This document shows, in pieces, positions 22,065 to 33,964 of a stretch of 64,000 bases of DNA. The translations under genes were made by a program, and so were the position numbers. The stretch's first letter is position 1. Every line of letters starts with the position of its first letter. The notes below the pieces were generated by a model. It worked only from the letters and a program-made list of their open reading frames with translations. It ran no database searches and was not told the origin of the DNA. The DNA lies in NCBI RefSeq assembly GCF_027244095.1, contig NC_069659.1, forward strand, positions 31,156,501 to 31,220,500, in the 5' to 3' direction. Source of the stretch: Hemicordylus capensis. Its lineage: Eukaryota > Chordata > Lepidosauria > Squamata > Cordylidae.

Positions 22065-23950
22065 CTAAGTGCTAAGTAGCACATAGTCCTTCCATGTAAT
22101 CTTACATAACTGGAGAACAATTCGTCTTAATGTTGTTCCATCAAAGAGATTCAGTCAAAGGTCCAAATCACATACTTTTGATGTATACCTTAAACCCACC
22201 ATAATATAGTGCTGGGCAGCATGGCAATATTTTATCTGATATCCAATTGTCTGAGGGCGCATACAGACATACACACACCATTTCAGTGCCGGGTCTGCTG
22301 TGGAAGCACACTAGCTACTTTAATGACACAATTCTTATCTTCTTGCCCAGGTTGGGCTCAGCGGGAACCTCTTCCTCTAGTTTGGAGCAGAAGCTGGATT
22401 TGCACAGCACTGATTGTCTGGCCTTTGTGTCAATCATGAAGCAACTCCTCCTCCTCCTCAAAGCACGGCTGTGCACAATGCTCATTGGCTGGTCTTTGTG
22501 TCACTCATGAAGCTACCTCTCTTCCGGAGCAGTTTTCAAAGTGTTTAAAAAAAACAGTGGGGGAAAATAAATGATGAACAAATGTTTGAGCAGATGAATA
22601 TGCAGGACTTTGTGTGGGTGGGTGGATGGGGTGAGAGTCTAAAATACAGAGTCTTCCTAAAACAGAGGTGATAAACAGCTTTTGATCTAGAACCAGGTAT
22701 GTGTTTTGTACAGCAGCAAAAGCAGGGGGAAGCAGAGTTCACCCACACAGTCATACCTGCTTCTGTTTTCATGCCCTTCCATACACAGCCTAAAGCTGGA
22801 GTAAACATGACGACAACAGTTATATTTGCTGAGAAAGGAGAGAACATGTTCATAAGTCCGGGTAGCAACATTAGCCTAGTGTTATATCTGTGAGGTGCAA
22901 TCTCTATGGTATTTTCTGGCACACATCTCAGCAGGCCATTTCCCATTTCACAGGAATGGGAAAGGCATTCACACTGCTTGAGCCTTGGGTAGAAGTAGCT
23001 GACTCAGTTGCCTTGAGGAAAAACAAGCTCATGGCTAGATTTACAAGGTTAAATACTGGAGGAAGCCAAAGCCTATTATTAACAGACATCTTAGTCAGAA
23101 AAACACAGACTACATACAACCAAAATATTAGGAGTCACAGAACCTTTTTCCCTCAAGGGGAGAGCCCCACATTCTCCTACCTTACAGGCATATATACTAG
23201 CTATTAAAATGCTGCAGTTATCAGTGTTGCCTTTCCCCCATGCTTTGGAGAAGATAATAGTATCCCATATAATGCTGTTACACATTCAGTCACTGCCATC
23301 TATTTATTTTTAAGCACTTCAAGTTCTCAAAGTTGCTAAACTGCTCAAGGGCTGGAGGGAGAATTTGGTTTGTGAGATCATAGGCATCGGACAATCAGCA
23401 CTATGCACTGCAAGCTTCAGCACTGCACAGCATGGAAGAATCCACATAGATGGACAAGGATTTTAAGGTCTCAGTATGAGGTACAAGACCACTTGCCCTC
23501 TCCCAGAGTTCATGAAAAAAAATTATCCTCCAGCTTTGTAGGGGAGAGAAAGAGGAAGTAAGGAGCAGTCCACTCCGTTGTGGTAATTTCTGGCCTTCAA
23601 GAGACTTCTCATCAGGAGGAACATTCAACAATATATTTCCCCGCCACCTGCGATCTGAAATGGTACGGTCCATTCTACCACCACAAGACAGCCACCTCAT
23701 TACCATCTCATTCTACTGCAGCTTGTATGCCAAGAGGGTTTAGAGTGCAGTTTGCATGTGTGTAACTGGAGGTGGCAGTTGCTCCCAGGAGCCAGCCAGA
23801 CACAGCCAGCCCCATACAGAGCAGCTGCTTTTGCTGACTGTTGTGTTCAGTTGCTCAAAGCTTTCCAAGAAAGGTGCAGTTGTCAAGTTGCAGGGGGGGG
23901 ACCCCCTTCAAATTCTGGTAAATACCCAGACAGATACCAGGGCTGTTCCC
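22065..23950. other. No gene recognised; one local tandem duplication
   Basis: Near 22400-22512 a segment (CTTTGTGTCAATCATGAAGC and CTTTGTGTCACTCATGAAGC) is duplicated at about 70 bp spacing. Otherwise unique-looking DNA with short open frames only (the longest, 22545-22946 on minus, 133 codons, has no known domain). Confidence 0.4.
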
Positions 23951-23954
23951 CGAT

Positions 23955-24232
23955 GACAATTTTACTTTCCTTCACCACGGGAAGGACGGGTGTGCATTCA
24001 CATATCGTCCAGATTTAAGTCAAAGTCCCTGCGAGCTATCGGGGAGCACTCCAGACATGATTTGGGTTTTCATGGTGCATTGGAGCTTTGCCCAATTTAT
24101 GTCTGGGGTAAAACATTCCACTTTTTGCATTGGTTGGGGGGGGGGAGAATTCAAAATATCCGATATGCCCCGTAACTTGCAGTACTTCACCCCTCTTAAA
24201 TCTGCAGTAAAGCCTGCTGTCTGGGAAAGGCC
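23955..24232. mobile_element. TIR element of the TTTTTCACACAGGG group
   Basis: Contains GGGTGTGCATTCACATATCG, GAGCACTCCAGACATGATTT and CTGCAGTAAAGCCTGCTGTC, in the same order as 17730-17992. Confidence 0.6.
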
Positions 24233-24276
24233 CAGTTTGTGTTAGGCCAACTCTGATTATAACTATTCCTGGAGAC

Positions 24277-24420
24277 ACGTCCCCACCCCATTATTTTTTC
24301 AAATATTTTTCTCAATATCAAGCCATTAACATCTCAAGATTTCAAAAGCGAGCTGAAGATTGATGACAATTCATGGAGATAGTCCTAGAGGGTTGTCGAT
24401 CCTTAGTGTATAGCATGAGT
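24277..24420. mobile_element. Inverted GGGTTGCC-group element, degraded
   Basis: AATATTTTTCTCAATATC and AGAGGGTTGTCGATCC near the right match the inverted order of 30834-30992. Confidence 0.4.
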
Positions 24421-24570
24421 TACCATGGAACCCACAGCACGAAATGTGTCCTGGATACCAGGGTGACTCCACCCACCCAGGGTGACCATTGTTTTCTTCG
24501 CCAAGGAAGGATGTAAAAAGCTTCCTGTTGAGGCTGGGACTCTGCTTGGGCAATGATAGTCTAGTACTGC

Positions 24571-24672
24571 GGTGCCAAACTTTGGTCCTCAGCTGTTGTT
24601 GGACTTCAGCTCCCATCATCCTCAACCACAATGGTCAATGGTCAAGGATGATGGGAGTTGTAGTCCAGGTGA
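24571..24672. mobile_element. Hairpin MITE, right arm cut by a SINE
   Basis: CTGTTGTTGGACTTCAGCTC and its inverted copy; the outer right arm is missing where the SINE at 24676 begins. Confidence 0.6.
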
Positions 24673-24790
24673 CCAAGGAACATAGGAAGCTGCCTTCTAC
24701 CAAGTCAGACCTTTGGTCCATTTAGCTCAGTAGTGTCCACACTGACTGGCAGCAGCTCTCCAAGGTTTCAGGCAGGAGTCTTTTCCAGCC

Positions 24791-25160
24791 CTACCTGGAG
24801 GCGTTGCAGACAGGGCTTCTACTCCAAATCTCCTTCAGAAGAGAGTGTGTGCATTCACACACCAGCCAAACTTACCCAGAGTCCCTTCAAGATGCTTGGA
24901 CCCACTCCACACACAAATCGGGCTTTGTGATGCGAATGCTAGCATATCTCGAAGTATTTCCAGATGCTGTCTTCAGAAATGCAGATCTATCTCTGCAAGA
25001 GCTCTCTCCCGTGCCCCACATTGGCTGGAAGGAAAACACGGAGCATGCCATCTGGACTAGTTTCAAAAGAAAACCGAGAGCAGAGGGGAGGGGCTGCTTC
25101 CCTCAATGCTGCGAGTGTGCTTTGACCCTGCAGCATGAAGCCATGTGTGAATGTGTGGTC
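24791..25160. mobile_element. TIR element inside the SINE
   Basis: GACAGGGCTTCTACTCC on the left and GAAGCCATGTGTGAATGTG on the right fit the group at 17730. Its inner part recurs inverted at 44852-45075. Confidence 0.55.
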
Positions 25161-25528
25161 CATTTCCAGTTGCCACCAGTACGCCTGGTGGTGACTCGGA
25201 ACCGGGCCTTTTCTGTGGCTGCTCCTGGTCTATGGAATTCACTCCCGGCAGATATCCACAGTTTAGGCTCGCTGTCGGCCTTTAAGAGAGCCCTAAAAAC
25301 CTATTTGTTCAGCCTGCCCTTCCAAGGTTTGTAAAGTGGTGTTGTTTTTAAAAGTATTTTAATTGGTTTTAAATAATTTTAATCATTTTTGAATTGTTTT
25401 TATATTGTTTTTAGCATTGTGTTTGTGTTGTGGGTTTTATGTCTTTTAAAAAGTTGTTGTACACCGCCCAGAGCCTCTGGATGAGGCGGTTTATAAATGT
25501 ATTTAATAATAATAACAAAAACAACAAC
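25161..25528 (+). mobile_element. L2-clade LINE 3' end with ORF C-terminus
   Basis: An open frame ending at 25334 reads RAFSVAAPGLWNSLPADI, then FKRALKTYLF, the typical C-terminus of L2-type ORF2. The 3' UTR is T-rich and ends CACCGCCCAGAGCC, GATGAGGCGGTTTATAAATG, then (AAT)n. 5'-truncated. Confidence 0.75.
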
Positions 25529-25714
25529 AACTCCCTGGAGATGCCAGGGATTGAACCTAGGACCTTCTACATCAAAAGCAGGTGCTCTACTACTTAGCTA
25601 TGGCCCCATCCCCTAAGGGGAATAGCTTACAGAAGACAGTGCTCACATATAGACACCCATTCAAATATAAACAAGGCAAACCCTGCTTAGCAGGGGGGAC
25701 AAGACCAGCTCTCC

Positions 25715-26365
25715 ACCAGCCTCAAACTTGACTCTTGCTCAACAGCTCACCTTTTATGGTGAGTCTGGAAGAAAACTACCATGCCCCATGGTTTTCTCTT
25801 TGCAGACAGTTATCATATCTCACCCACAACGGGCATCCCCAGGCTAGACAAAAGGGGCTCTGAGAAACCACATCTAGTTGGGTTACACTTGACGCATGTC
25901 TCACTATTACTGCTTCTCTTCACCTAAACCAGTAAGTTGGCTTTCACCCACAGTCTCCCCAGGAGGCAGGCAATGTGAGATGGGGAAATAGTTCTCTGAG
26001 ACCTGATCAAAAGGAAACATAGAAGTGAGGGCCATCAACACACTGATAGTAGCTGGAACTTCTCGCTTGGTATTGCTTAGCATTGTGCCACAGACATGGA
26101 AGAAGAGTGGTGAAAGGAATGACGAGAAGACTGCATCAGCAGCAGCCACAGGGCACCCAAGATTCTATTGATATATCTCAAATAGAACTGAGGTATCATT
26201 TGGGAAATGAAGCCTCTCTATGCATATTGATTTCTGACAATGCCATGGAAACGTTACTAAACACACGTCTTTTACCTGTTTCCCTAAGTTTGTTTACTAT
26301 ATTTATATACCAATTTTCTGTCAAGTGCACAAGACAATTCAACCTTTAAAGTAATAGTTTACAGT
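25715..26365. other. No recognisable features
   Basis: I see no exon or repeat; the open frames are short and overlap on both strands. Confidence 0.35.
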
Positions 26366-26367
26366 CT

Positions 26368-26490
26368 AGGAGTGCCTAACTGAAGGTCTCCAGATGTAGC
26401 CCAACAGCTCCCATCTTCAGCCACAATAGTCAAAGGGGATGATGGGAGTTGTAGTCCAAAAACATCTGGGGACCCAACATTGGGAACCCC
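26368..26490. mobile_element. Hairpin MITE, diverged
   Basis: GATGATGGGAGTTGTAGTCC on the right pairs with AGCCCAACAGCTCCCATCTT on the left. Ends eroded. Confidence 0.6.
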
Positions 26491-26597
26491 AGATCTAAAA
26501 TATATGGTATTCTAAATGGGGAAAAAGAATTGGGGAGGGAAGAAGAAAGTAAACATATTCAGGTGCCTTTCATATTGTTACATAACGAAGCTATATA

Positions 26598-26802
26598 GGG
26601 GTCGGTTCAGACGATATGTACTTGGTCCATATTATTAAAAGGGGGACATGCCGAGAATGTATCCATCTTGATGTTTTTCACAGATGTCCTGTTGTCCTCC
26701 AGGTGTGTTCCTTTATTGCATGATAAGGAGCAGCTCATCCAAATTTTCACTCTAGATGCAACCCAAATACTAGGGGAAAGTATCGCCTGAACCAGCCCAT
26801 AA
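26598..26802. mobile_element. Unclassified element with TCGGTTCAGACGATA-type ends
   Basis: Left TCGGTTCAGACGATATGTAC and right TATCGCCTGAACCAGCC are inverted. A related copy (AAAGAGGGACATGCC, TTCCACAGATGTC) lies at about 28250-28430. Confidence 0.5.
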
Positions 26803-26924
26803 TCCTCTTCAGGCATTACGTCCCTTCAGTGTTCCTTGTGTGTAGGAACCTTCCTCACATTGGGTGGTGCTGCCCACTACAGACAAATGCTGGATGCAGA
26901 GAGGCCCAGGGAGCATAGCCAGCA

Positions 26925-27170
26925 ACTCTGACAATTTTTTAAAAGTCTTTAAAGATGCATCTGTTCACCCAGGCTTTTAACTAATACTGTTTTGATTGTT
27001 TTCAATGTTGTTTTAGAATATTGTTTTTTTTTAAATTGTTGTGTTTTAAATTTCTTGTGTTTGTTTTTAACTAATGTTTTAATGTTGTTTTTATCTTGTT
27101 GTGAACCGCCCAGAGACGTAAGTTTTGGGCAGTAGAAAAATATGTTAAATAAGCTAACTAACTAACTAAC
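26925..27170 (+). mobile_element. L2-clade LINE 3' end
   Basis: CTTTAAAGATGCATCTGTTC, a T-rich UTR, GTGAACCGCCCAGAGACG and AAGTTTTGGGCAGTA, then (CTAA)n. An antisense relative is at 45490-45930. Confidence 0.65.
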
Positions 27171-27309
27171 ACAAGGAGAGTGGCTAATAGGCACAATCCT
27201 GCTCCTCCTCCACATGTTCACTCCACTGGGGGCTATAACTTCTGAAGAGGGGTATGATCGCCAGTAGAATGATCACTGCAGGAGACAATTTGGGGAAGGA
27301 AGGAGCCAA

Positions 27310-27765
27310 AGCTTAACTGTTTGGGTCCGGGATACCTGAGGGACTGCTTGCTCTCAAGGGTTGCTGCCCTCTTGACGAGGTCATCTGAGGGGCCTCTGCT
27401 CCAGGTGCCGACAATAAGGGAGGCTCAGTTGTTGTGCACGTGTGACAGGGCCTTCTCTGTTGCTGCCCCCAGACTCTGGAATGGTCTCCCGGTGGCTATT
27501 CGCTCCTCAGTCTCCATCACAGCTCTTAGAAAGCATGTTAAATCATGGCTTTTTACCCAGGCTTTTATTTGATTGTCTCTGCTGCTGCTCTTTGTACTCT
27601 GTATTGCTTTTATACTTTTTAAATTTTTAATCAGATTTGTTTTATATTTTTAGCTTAATATTTTAATTGTGTCTTTTTTACAATCTTGTTTTTAAATTTT
27701 GCTGTAAACCGCCTTGGGATTGTTTTAATGAAAGGCGGTAAATAAATAAATAAATAAATAAATCA
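27310..27765 (+). mobile_element. L2-clade LINE 3' end with ORF C-terminus
   Basis: Encodes GYLRDCLLSR, then RAFSVAAPRLWNGLPVAI and KHVKSWLFTQAF before a stop at 27570. The UTR ends GTAAACCGCCTTGGGATTG and GAAAGGCGGTAAATAAATAA. 83 codons of the C-terminus remain open. Confidence 0.75.
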
Positions 27766-28434
27766 AGCGGCAGTTGGTCCAAGCCAGGCCAACAGAGAGG
27801 GTCTTAGCTCTCAGTGAGGTGAGTTGCTGGTGCCAGCAGATAATGGTCACAAATAATTGTTCCAAGCCTGAAGCTACCTTGTATGGCAGAAACGAAACAG
27901 GAGAGTTGGTTGAGCATCGTGACAGAGAGTGTGAGTGGTAAGCCAGGGAATCCCTTCACACATACCTCCATTTAGCCCAAGGCAAGTCTCCACCCTCTCT
28001 GCTTCAGTCCCACAGTCTGCAAGAGGACTGTAATACTGGCCAGAGTTACTGTAAGAATGGCTGAAATAATGTATGGTCTTGAAAGATCAGCACTAAAGAA
28101 ATGTGAATAAATTAGGATAGGGTAGTTTTTGGTATCAGCACAATACCTCTTGAAAAGAGTAAGCACTGAAGCCCCTTGAGGAAGACTCTTCTGTCATCAT
28201 CATCAAGCCTACCGACAAGTGGGGCTGCAGTTGTGATTCGGGACAGAGATGGCTCAGGATCCAACCACACAATGAGACGCTGTGGACCATACTGTACCAG
28301 TTAAAAGAGGGACATGCCAAAAGTGCTCCTGTCAAGACTTCTTCCACAGATGTCTCGACACCCTCCCGGCATGTCTCTTTAGTGCATGAGAGTGGGCTGT
28401 TCATTCAAATTACTGCAGATTGGGGACGCCTGGG

Positions 28435-29455
28435 TGGGACCGGTACTCACGGGACTGTAGGGTATTGGGAGGAAATGTCAGGGGGCAATAAAAGGGAGGC
28501 CAAGGAGGAAAAAGGCAGACAGTTGGAGGTTATGAGAGGGTGCCTAGATGCCCAGTGAAGACAGGTAGAGAGAGGATGAGGGTGGAGTAAACCCTCTTGC
28601 TACCCATACTGAGGCTGAATATGGGGAAGGGCCAGTGGGAAGCACCACAGAATGATTGTTATGGATTCAGGTTCAATTTTCAATCCTCTGTCTAAATATT
28701 TATTTTAATTTATTTTGTATTTCTTGTTCTTTTGTTCCCGAAGACTGTCAAATACAAGAACCTTGAAGTATTCAGTGTGTGCTTGTACATGTTGAATAAT
28801 TTGGCCGCCCTTGTCTTGATTGTGGTACAGCTGTAATCACGATAATAATAAGAAACGGGTATTTTCAGTGCAGGCATGCGGCCACCAGCATGTCTTTCAA
28901 GGCCAAGGTTCCAGAGAAGCTGTTGGGCAGAATTTAAATGCGAATGGTTGGTGTTTAGTCTTACAGTGTATACATGCCTTTAATCTATAGTTGATACTTT
29001 CCTAATCTTATTCCGTGTTGGGTACAAACAGGGAGATGCCGAGGACACTGTGCCAAATCTCACAGCTGTGTTTCTCACTTCTCCACTCCTGATTGTTATT
29101 CGTCAGATCGTGTTGTCAGAGTCAAAATGAGAGCCCTATGAGCAGATGGCATATTTTCTGGTATACATCAGGCATTTCCAAGCATACTGTTGTTGCTAGG
29201 TAACTACAGGACACACTTCCTAACCGGCTCTAGTCTAGATACTGGAATAGTGGCAACATCAAGTTACGGGGGAAGAGAGGTCAAAAGAGAGGTTCACTGA
29301 ACAAAACAAGCAGAAAGGAGTTAAGACATATTTGGAAGAACAGGAGTTGAGGGGAAGGGAAGGAGAAGAGTTTCCATGCAGTCTATTTTCTGGATCATCA
29401 TATTGCTGTGTTTGGGGTCAAATCCCCATGCATTCGCCAACCCCATGTAGGCTTC
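28435..29455. other. No recognisable features
   Basis: Unique-looking DNA without a coding signal that I can support. Confidence 0.35.
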
Positions 29456-29458
29456 AAG

Positions 29459-29618
29459 CAGGGGCGTAGCTAGGGAAGAGGGGGCCTATGTTCACCCCTC
29501 TCTCTGGCAGCCCCTCAGAGTGAGGGGGATAATGAAGAAAATAGGGAGCTGTGGAGCCCTCAGGAACTGGGGCCCCTGTGTTCTTTGGACCCTTTCGCTC
29601 AGTTATAGCTACACCCTG
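29459..29618. mobile_element. hAT-type MITE, 160 bp
   Basis: Ends CAGGGGCGTAGCTAGG and TATAGCTACACCCTG. The same family as 33720 and 35141 but in opposite orientation. No intact target duplication visible. Confidence 0.7.
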
Positions 29619-29879
29619 GTTAAATCCGCTTTCTCCTTCTCTCTCTTTTACACACATACAGGCACATATATTCATGGGTGCTTTAAGATAATCTTCAAAG
29701 GCTCTCTGCTGGGTGCCATGGAGGGCATTCTATGAATAATTTGGATGGATGATGGTATGGTGCTTTCCAACTTGAATTTTGGAATTCAAGCTTTGGGATG
29801 CAGACGTGCTAAACTGTGTGTATTTGTGTCTTGGTTTTACATAAAATGTATCTTATTTATTTATTTGAAAGGTTAAGGG

Positions 29880-30830
29880 GGGCCCCTGCACATGCTGATT
29901 TACCCCCAGCCCTGCACCCCCTCAGGACAGCCCTTCCTGGATGGTTTTCTTTCTTGCTTACTCTTCTGTTCTGCTCATGTGCAAGGCAAGGGGGAAAGAA
30001 AGCGAGGGAGAGAGAAAAGAAAACCATTCAGGCAGCTAGTTAAACAATAGCAAAAGTACCGCAGCCAGGAGATGGGGTAGGGTAGCACCAGTGAAGGCCG
30101 TGGGGTAGCCTTGCCCCTTGACACTGGCATTGGTGTCCGGGGTGTGGCCAGCATCAGGGGGCGTGGCCAGTGGCATCTTGGTGCATGGGCAGTGCCAACA
30201 CTTAAGTCGGTGCTGCTTCCCAACTACTTTTATCCCATGTTTTGGGGATTAAAACAACCTGTGCTTGAGGTAAAAGCATCTGAGGAAAAGGTTGGGGGAG
30301 AAAAACAACTGATAGGGAAAGGGTTAAGCCTCTCCCCGCCCCTCCCTTCTGCTCCTGAGGTTGCTCTGCGGGGGAGAACGGAGCCCTGTGGCTTCCTTCA
30401 GTGTGTCCGCAGTATAAGGTGTTCTTTGCACCACCACTGGAATCTGATAGCAGGTCAGAAAATGACAATAAACCATATTTAGGAAGGAAAGAATGACAAG
30501 TTATTTCAGCCTTAAGACCAAGCAGAGACAAGTTTGAACAGATTATGTTTACAGGAACGATTGTAACTTGACCTACTTATATTTTCTTGATCTAAGAATA
30601 GAGCATTCCAGGCTTCTTGCCACCTCCCAGGACTGCCAAAAATGTAAGAGAGTGAAATCCCAGGCACTTTTGAAGGGCGGGGGTGTTACTTAAACCTGTA
30701 AGCTATCTGTCTTTCATCTTCTTTAGGCTTCAGATATTGGTGGGGAAAGAGAATAATCAAAAATAGTATCTCTTATATAAAAAGGATCTTGCCAAATCCC
30801 TGTTGCAGAAGCCACTTGCTCGAAGTGTGA
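29880..30830. other. GC-rich patches, no gene supported
   Basis: Contains a short palindrome (GGATGGTTTTCTTTC near 29938, inverted near 30025) and GGGGTGTGGCC/GGGCGTGGCC motifs near 30138-30170. A 123-codon open frame at 30111-30482 has no recognisable domain. Confidence 0.35.
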
Positions 30831-30833
30831 TTG

Positions 30834-30992
30834 GGGTTGCCAACCCTCCAGAATTGGACTGGGACCTCCATGAATCTGCATCCGCCTCCAGATGACTACC
30901 AAAAGCAATCCTGGAATTTTTAATGTCTCAATATTGTGAACAAATATTGGGGGAAATATCTTCAGAAACTTGCCTCAGTCAGAGTTGGCAGC
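30834..30992. mobile_element. GGGTTGCCAACCCTCC-group element
   Basis: GGGGTTGCCAACCCTCCAG on the left and CTCAGTCAGAGTTGGCAG on the right. Confidence 0.6.
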
Positions 30993-31210
30993 GCAAGATA
31001 TAATCCTATGTGACTGTGGGCTACATGTGAATTATGCAATCATAAGGGCTAGTTTGACCCTCTCCCTGGCCAGGGATTGAGTAAAGATCCATCTGGTTGT
31101 GTCACTCACATTCAGCCAGCAATTGCATGGAATCACATCAAGCCACAGGAAAGCAGTTTTACTACCGTGACAATGGCACAAGTGACAAAATGCATGAATC
31201 ACTATGAGTC

Positions 31211-31512
31211 ATAGGAACATAGGAAGCTGCCATATACTGAGTCAGACCATTGGTCTATCTAGCTCAGTATTGTTTTCACAGACTGGCAGCGGCTTCTCCA
31301 AGGTTGCAGGCAGGAATCTCTCTCAGCCCTATCTTGGAGAAGCCAGAGAAGTAACTTGAAACCTTCTGCTCTTCCCAGAGCAGCTCCATCCCGAGGGGAA
31401 TATCTTACAGTGCTCACACTCCTAGTCTCCCTTTCATATGCAACCAGGGAGGACCCTGCTTAGCTAAGGGGACAAGTCATGCTTACTACCACAAGATCAG
31501 CTCTCCTCTCCT
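31211..31512 (-). mobile_element. Compound 5S-like SINE, full length, minus strand
   Basis: ATAGGAACATAGGAAGCTGC to AGCTCTCCTCTCC, with ACCCTGCTTAGCTAAGG in the 5S-like head. Confidence 0.8.
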
Positions 31513-31560
31513 AGACACGATTCCCTGTTCCTGGAGTTTAATGTCAATTCTTCTATGCAC

Positions 31561-31985
31561 TCATAAGACCATAAGAAGAGCCTTGCTAGATCTGGCCCAA
31601 GACCTATCCTATCCAGCATCCTATTTCCTAAAGCCCACAAGCAGGAGATGAAGGCATGCCTCCTCTCCTGCTGTTGCTTCTTTGCATCTGGTATTCAGAA
31701 GTGTCCTGCCTCCAAACCTTGAGGCATCCTATAGCCATCAAGACTGGTTGCCATTGATAGACCTGTCCTCCATGAATTTTTCTAAGCCTATTTTAAAGCC
31801 ATCCAGGTTGGTGGTAATCACCACATCCTATGGCAGAGAATTCAATAAATTAAAGTACTTCTTTTTTGCTTTCCAGTCATAAATTTCCTGTCAGTCACTT
31901 TCAGGAGATGATCCCTGGTTCTGGTGTTGGGAGAGAGGGAGTAAAACCCATGCATAATTCTAGAGGCCTCTGGTGACTATAGAGA
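31561..31985 (-). mobile_element. CR1 LINE 3' end, diverged subfamily
   Basis: Begins CATAAGACCATAAGAAGAGC (reverse of a CR1 terminus). Within it GCCATCCAGGTTGGTGG and GGCAGAGAATTCAATAA correspond to the DGF and NSLP coding region read in reverse. Older than the other CR1 copies. Confidence 0.65.
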
Positions 31986-32005
31986 CCAGAGGTCTCACTC
32001 ATTGG

Positions 32006-32182
32006 CCTGGTTCATACAGTTGTCTGAATCTGGGTTGAATGTGGGTTACTGACATTAGCATGATTGTGTGAACATTTGCCAAAGGTTATTTATGAACCAA
32101 GATGAATCTGAGATTACTACCTTGGCTAATAAACCTACATTCATCTTAGATTCAAATGATTGTGTGTCCCACGGCCTATAAA
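32006..32182. repeat. Palindromic element, CCTGGTTCA group
   Basis: GGCCTGGTTCATACAGTTG and GAATCTGGGTTGAATG on the left, with partly inverted TTAGATTCAAATGATTGTG on the right. Related to 60966-61168. Confidence 0.55.
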
Positions 32183-32246
32183 TCCTGTCAGCTGCACTGG
32201 CTGCATCCCACTGTCCCTGGGAGCTCAGTTCCTAATTATTTTCAAG

Positions 32247-33137
32247 CAGGGATGTGCAGAACGTTTCACCAGTGAAAGAGCAAAACGGGTCATTTTGAGT
32301 GTTTTGAGCTCTAAGCAGAACACCCTTTTTTAAAAGGGCCTGTTTTGAGCTCGGAGCAGAACAACCCCATTTTCGATAGAAACATTTCGACATTCCAAGT
32401 GCCATTTGGGAGATCTGTTTTTCCATTGCTCCTTGGTTTTCTGGCACTGGCTTCCAATTGGCTTCCAACCTGCTTGCTTCCTGGTTGGCTTGTTATCATA
32501 CAAATCAAGTGTTGTAATGGGCAACTGTGCCCCCATTGGCTGGGGGCGGGGGAGGGAGCAGGGACACAACAGGAGGGGAATTCAAATTCAAAATGTATTC
32601 AAAGGGACTGGGAGGTAGAGAGAGCCCTCATATGTGCCTCTCTTGAAGAAGACGATACAGGAGAAAGGAAAATCTTGTGGATTTCTTCTCTCAGCACTGA
32701 GTATAATATGCTGTGCTGCTGCTGCTATAACTATCTGGTTTGGTTGGATCCCACAAAAGAAATGGGCAAACGTGCCAAATTTTTAACCTTTTCCCCAAAA
32801 CCCCACAGGATCCTATTGGGGTTTGGGGGGGGAAGGTTAAAATTTTGTTTAAAATTGCTGCCCACTTGCCCATTTATTTTGTAGATTGGATAGTAGGTAA
32901 TACCCATCATGCCCTACCACCCGACCCACTTTGGTGTCCCTAAAATCTATCAGTGGACAACAATTGGGTGATTCATGTTTCCTCATTATTTCCTATGGCC
33001 AAAACTCTTGAAACATTTCAAGTTTTGTTCCACCGAAACAAATGGCTCAACCACTGTTTCAATGGAACATTTCGGCTGTTTTGCATTTCGTTTCAAGCTC
33101 AAAACATAACACAAAATCCATTTTATGCACATCCCTG
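32247..33137. mobile_element. hAT-type element, 891 bp, no transposase
   Basis: Ends CAGGGATGTGCAGAAC and TATGCACATCCCTG. Flanks TTTTCAAG and TTATGAAG agree at 6 of 8. The interior has a direct repeat (GTTTTGAGCTC at 32299 and 32342), a hairpin around GGATCCTATT at 32810, and end-proximal inverted AAACATTTCGA-like motifs. Open frames (179 codons at 32345-32884) lack known domains. Confidence 0.65.
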
Positions 33138-33252
33138 TTATGAAGCTTGTCCCTCACCACTTCTATCACTTGAATGCCACCATCTATTGGTTCCTCCTGC
33201 CTGAGCAAAGGAATCGGAAATGCCAGAAGAAACGAAAGAATTCTGGGGCGTT

Positions 33253-33322
33253 TCTGTCGGCGATGGAGTTCCGGTGCATCGACCTTTTGCACCGACTATC
33301 CTAGTGACCATTAGGGGCATTG
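33253..33322 (+). mobile_element. Solo-LTR fragment (fossil)
   Basis: TGTCGGCGATGGAGTTCC, GCATCGACCTTTTGCACC and CCATTAGGGGCATTGG match the start of the 4436 copy. Confidence 0.6.
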
Positions 33323-33431
33323 GATTCTTTCAACTTCTTTCATCATAGTGATACAGCAATGAATAGAGAGAAACTTGTTGAACTCACCCCACACCCCACC
33401 CCGTCAAGAGAGAAAGAGAGAGAGACATGTC

Positions 33432-33575
33432 AGCCCTCTAGCACCAGAAATCAGCACAAATCTCCAGATGACCGTTGAGAGCAATCCTAGAGATTCTAAT
33501 GGCTTGTTGTGAAAAATAAACGATAAAATATTAGGCGGGAGGATCTCCAGGGAAAGCTTCAGTCAGAGTTGGCAA
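33432..33575. mobile_element. GGGTTGCC-group element
   Basis: ATCTCCAGATGACCGTTGAG, then GAGGATCTCCAGGGAAAGC and AGTCAGAGTTGGCAACCCTA at the right end. Confidence 0.55.
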
Positions 33576-33671
33576 CCCTACCTCCCTACAATGATGCAAG
33601 GAGATGCACTTTTAAGCTGTATCTGATGGCAGCTTTCAATATGCCTGAGGTGGTGCACAGCACAGGAAGTT

Positions 33672-33960
33672 TTTCACACCCAACTTTTATTTTGCATCTC
33701 CTCCGGAATGGAGGTGTGTCAGGGGCATAGCTATAACTGAGCGAAAGGGTTCAAAAAACACGGGCCCCCAGCTCCCGAGGGCCCTCCAGCTCCACCCCTC
33801 CCTATTTTCTTCATTATCTCCTTCTGAGGGGCTGCCAGAGAGAGGGGTGAGCACGGGCCCCCTCTCCCCTAGCTACGCCCTGAAGTGTGTGTTTACATAT
33901 CCGCCAAGTTTGCCCCCAAGTCCCTGCAAGCTATCAGGGAGCACTTCACACATTGGACTG
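33672..33960. mobile_element. TIR element interrupted by a hAT-type MITE
   Basis: TTTTTCACACCCAACTTTTA and TCTCCTCCGGAATGGAGG, resuming after 33890 with TCCGCCAAGTTTGCC and GCAAGCTATCAGGGAGC. The host family is the 17730 group. Confidence 0.6.
33720..33882. mobile_element. hAT-type MITE, 163 bp
   Basis: Ends CAGGGGCATAGCTAT and CTAGCTACGCCCTG. Flanks AGGTGTGT (33712-33719) and AAGTGTGT (33883-33890) agree at 7 of 8. Closely related to 35141-35309. Confidence 0.85.
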
Positions 33961-33964
33961 TATG

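Larger units (their letters stand above)
24676..25714 (-). mobile_element. Compound SINE split by a TIR element and an L2 end
   Basis: SINE parts at 24676-24790 and about 25530-25714 (TGCCAGGGATTGAACCTAGG and CCCTGCTTAGCAGG). CCTGGAG is repeated at both break points. Between them lie the TIR element 24791-25160 and the L2 end 25161-25528. Confidence 0.65.

Noticed and set aside
24804-25334. 176-codon open frame as a host gene
   Set aside because: It is a chance join of a TIR element with an L2 LINE C-terminus.
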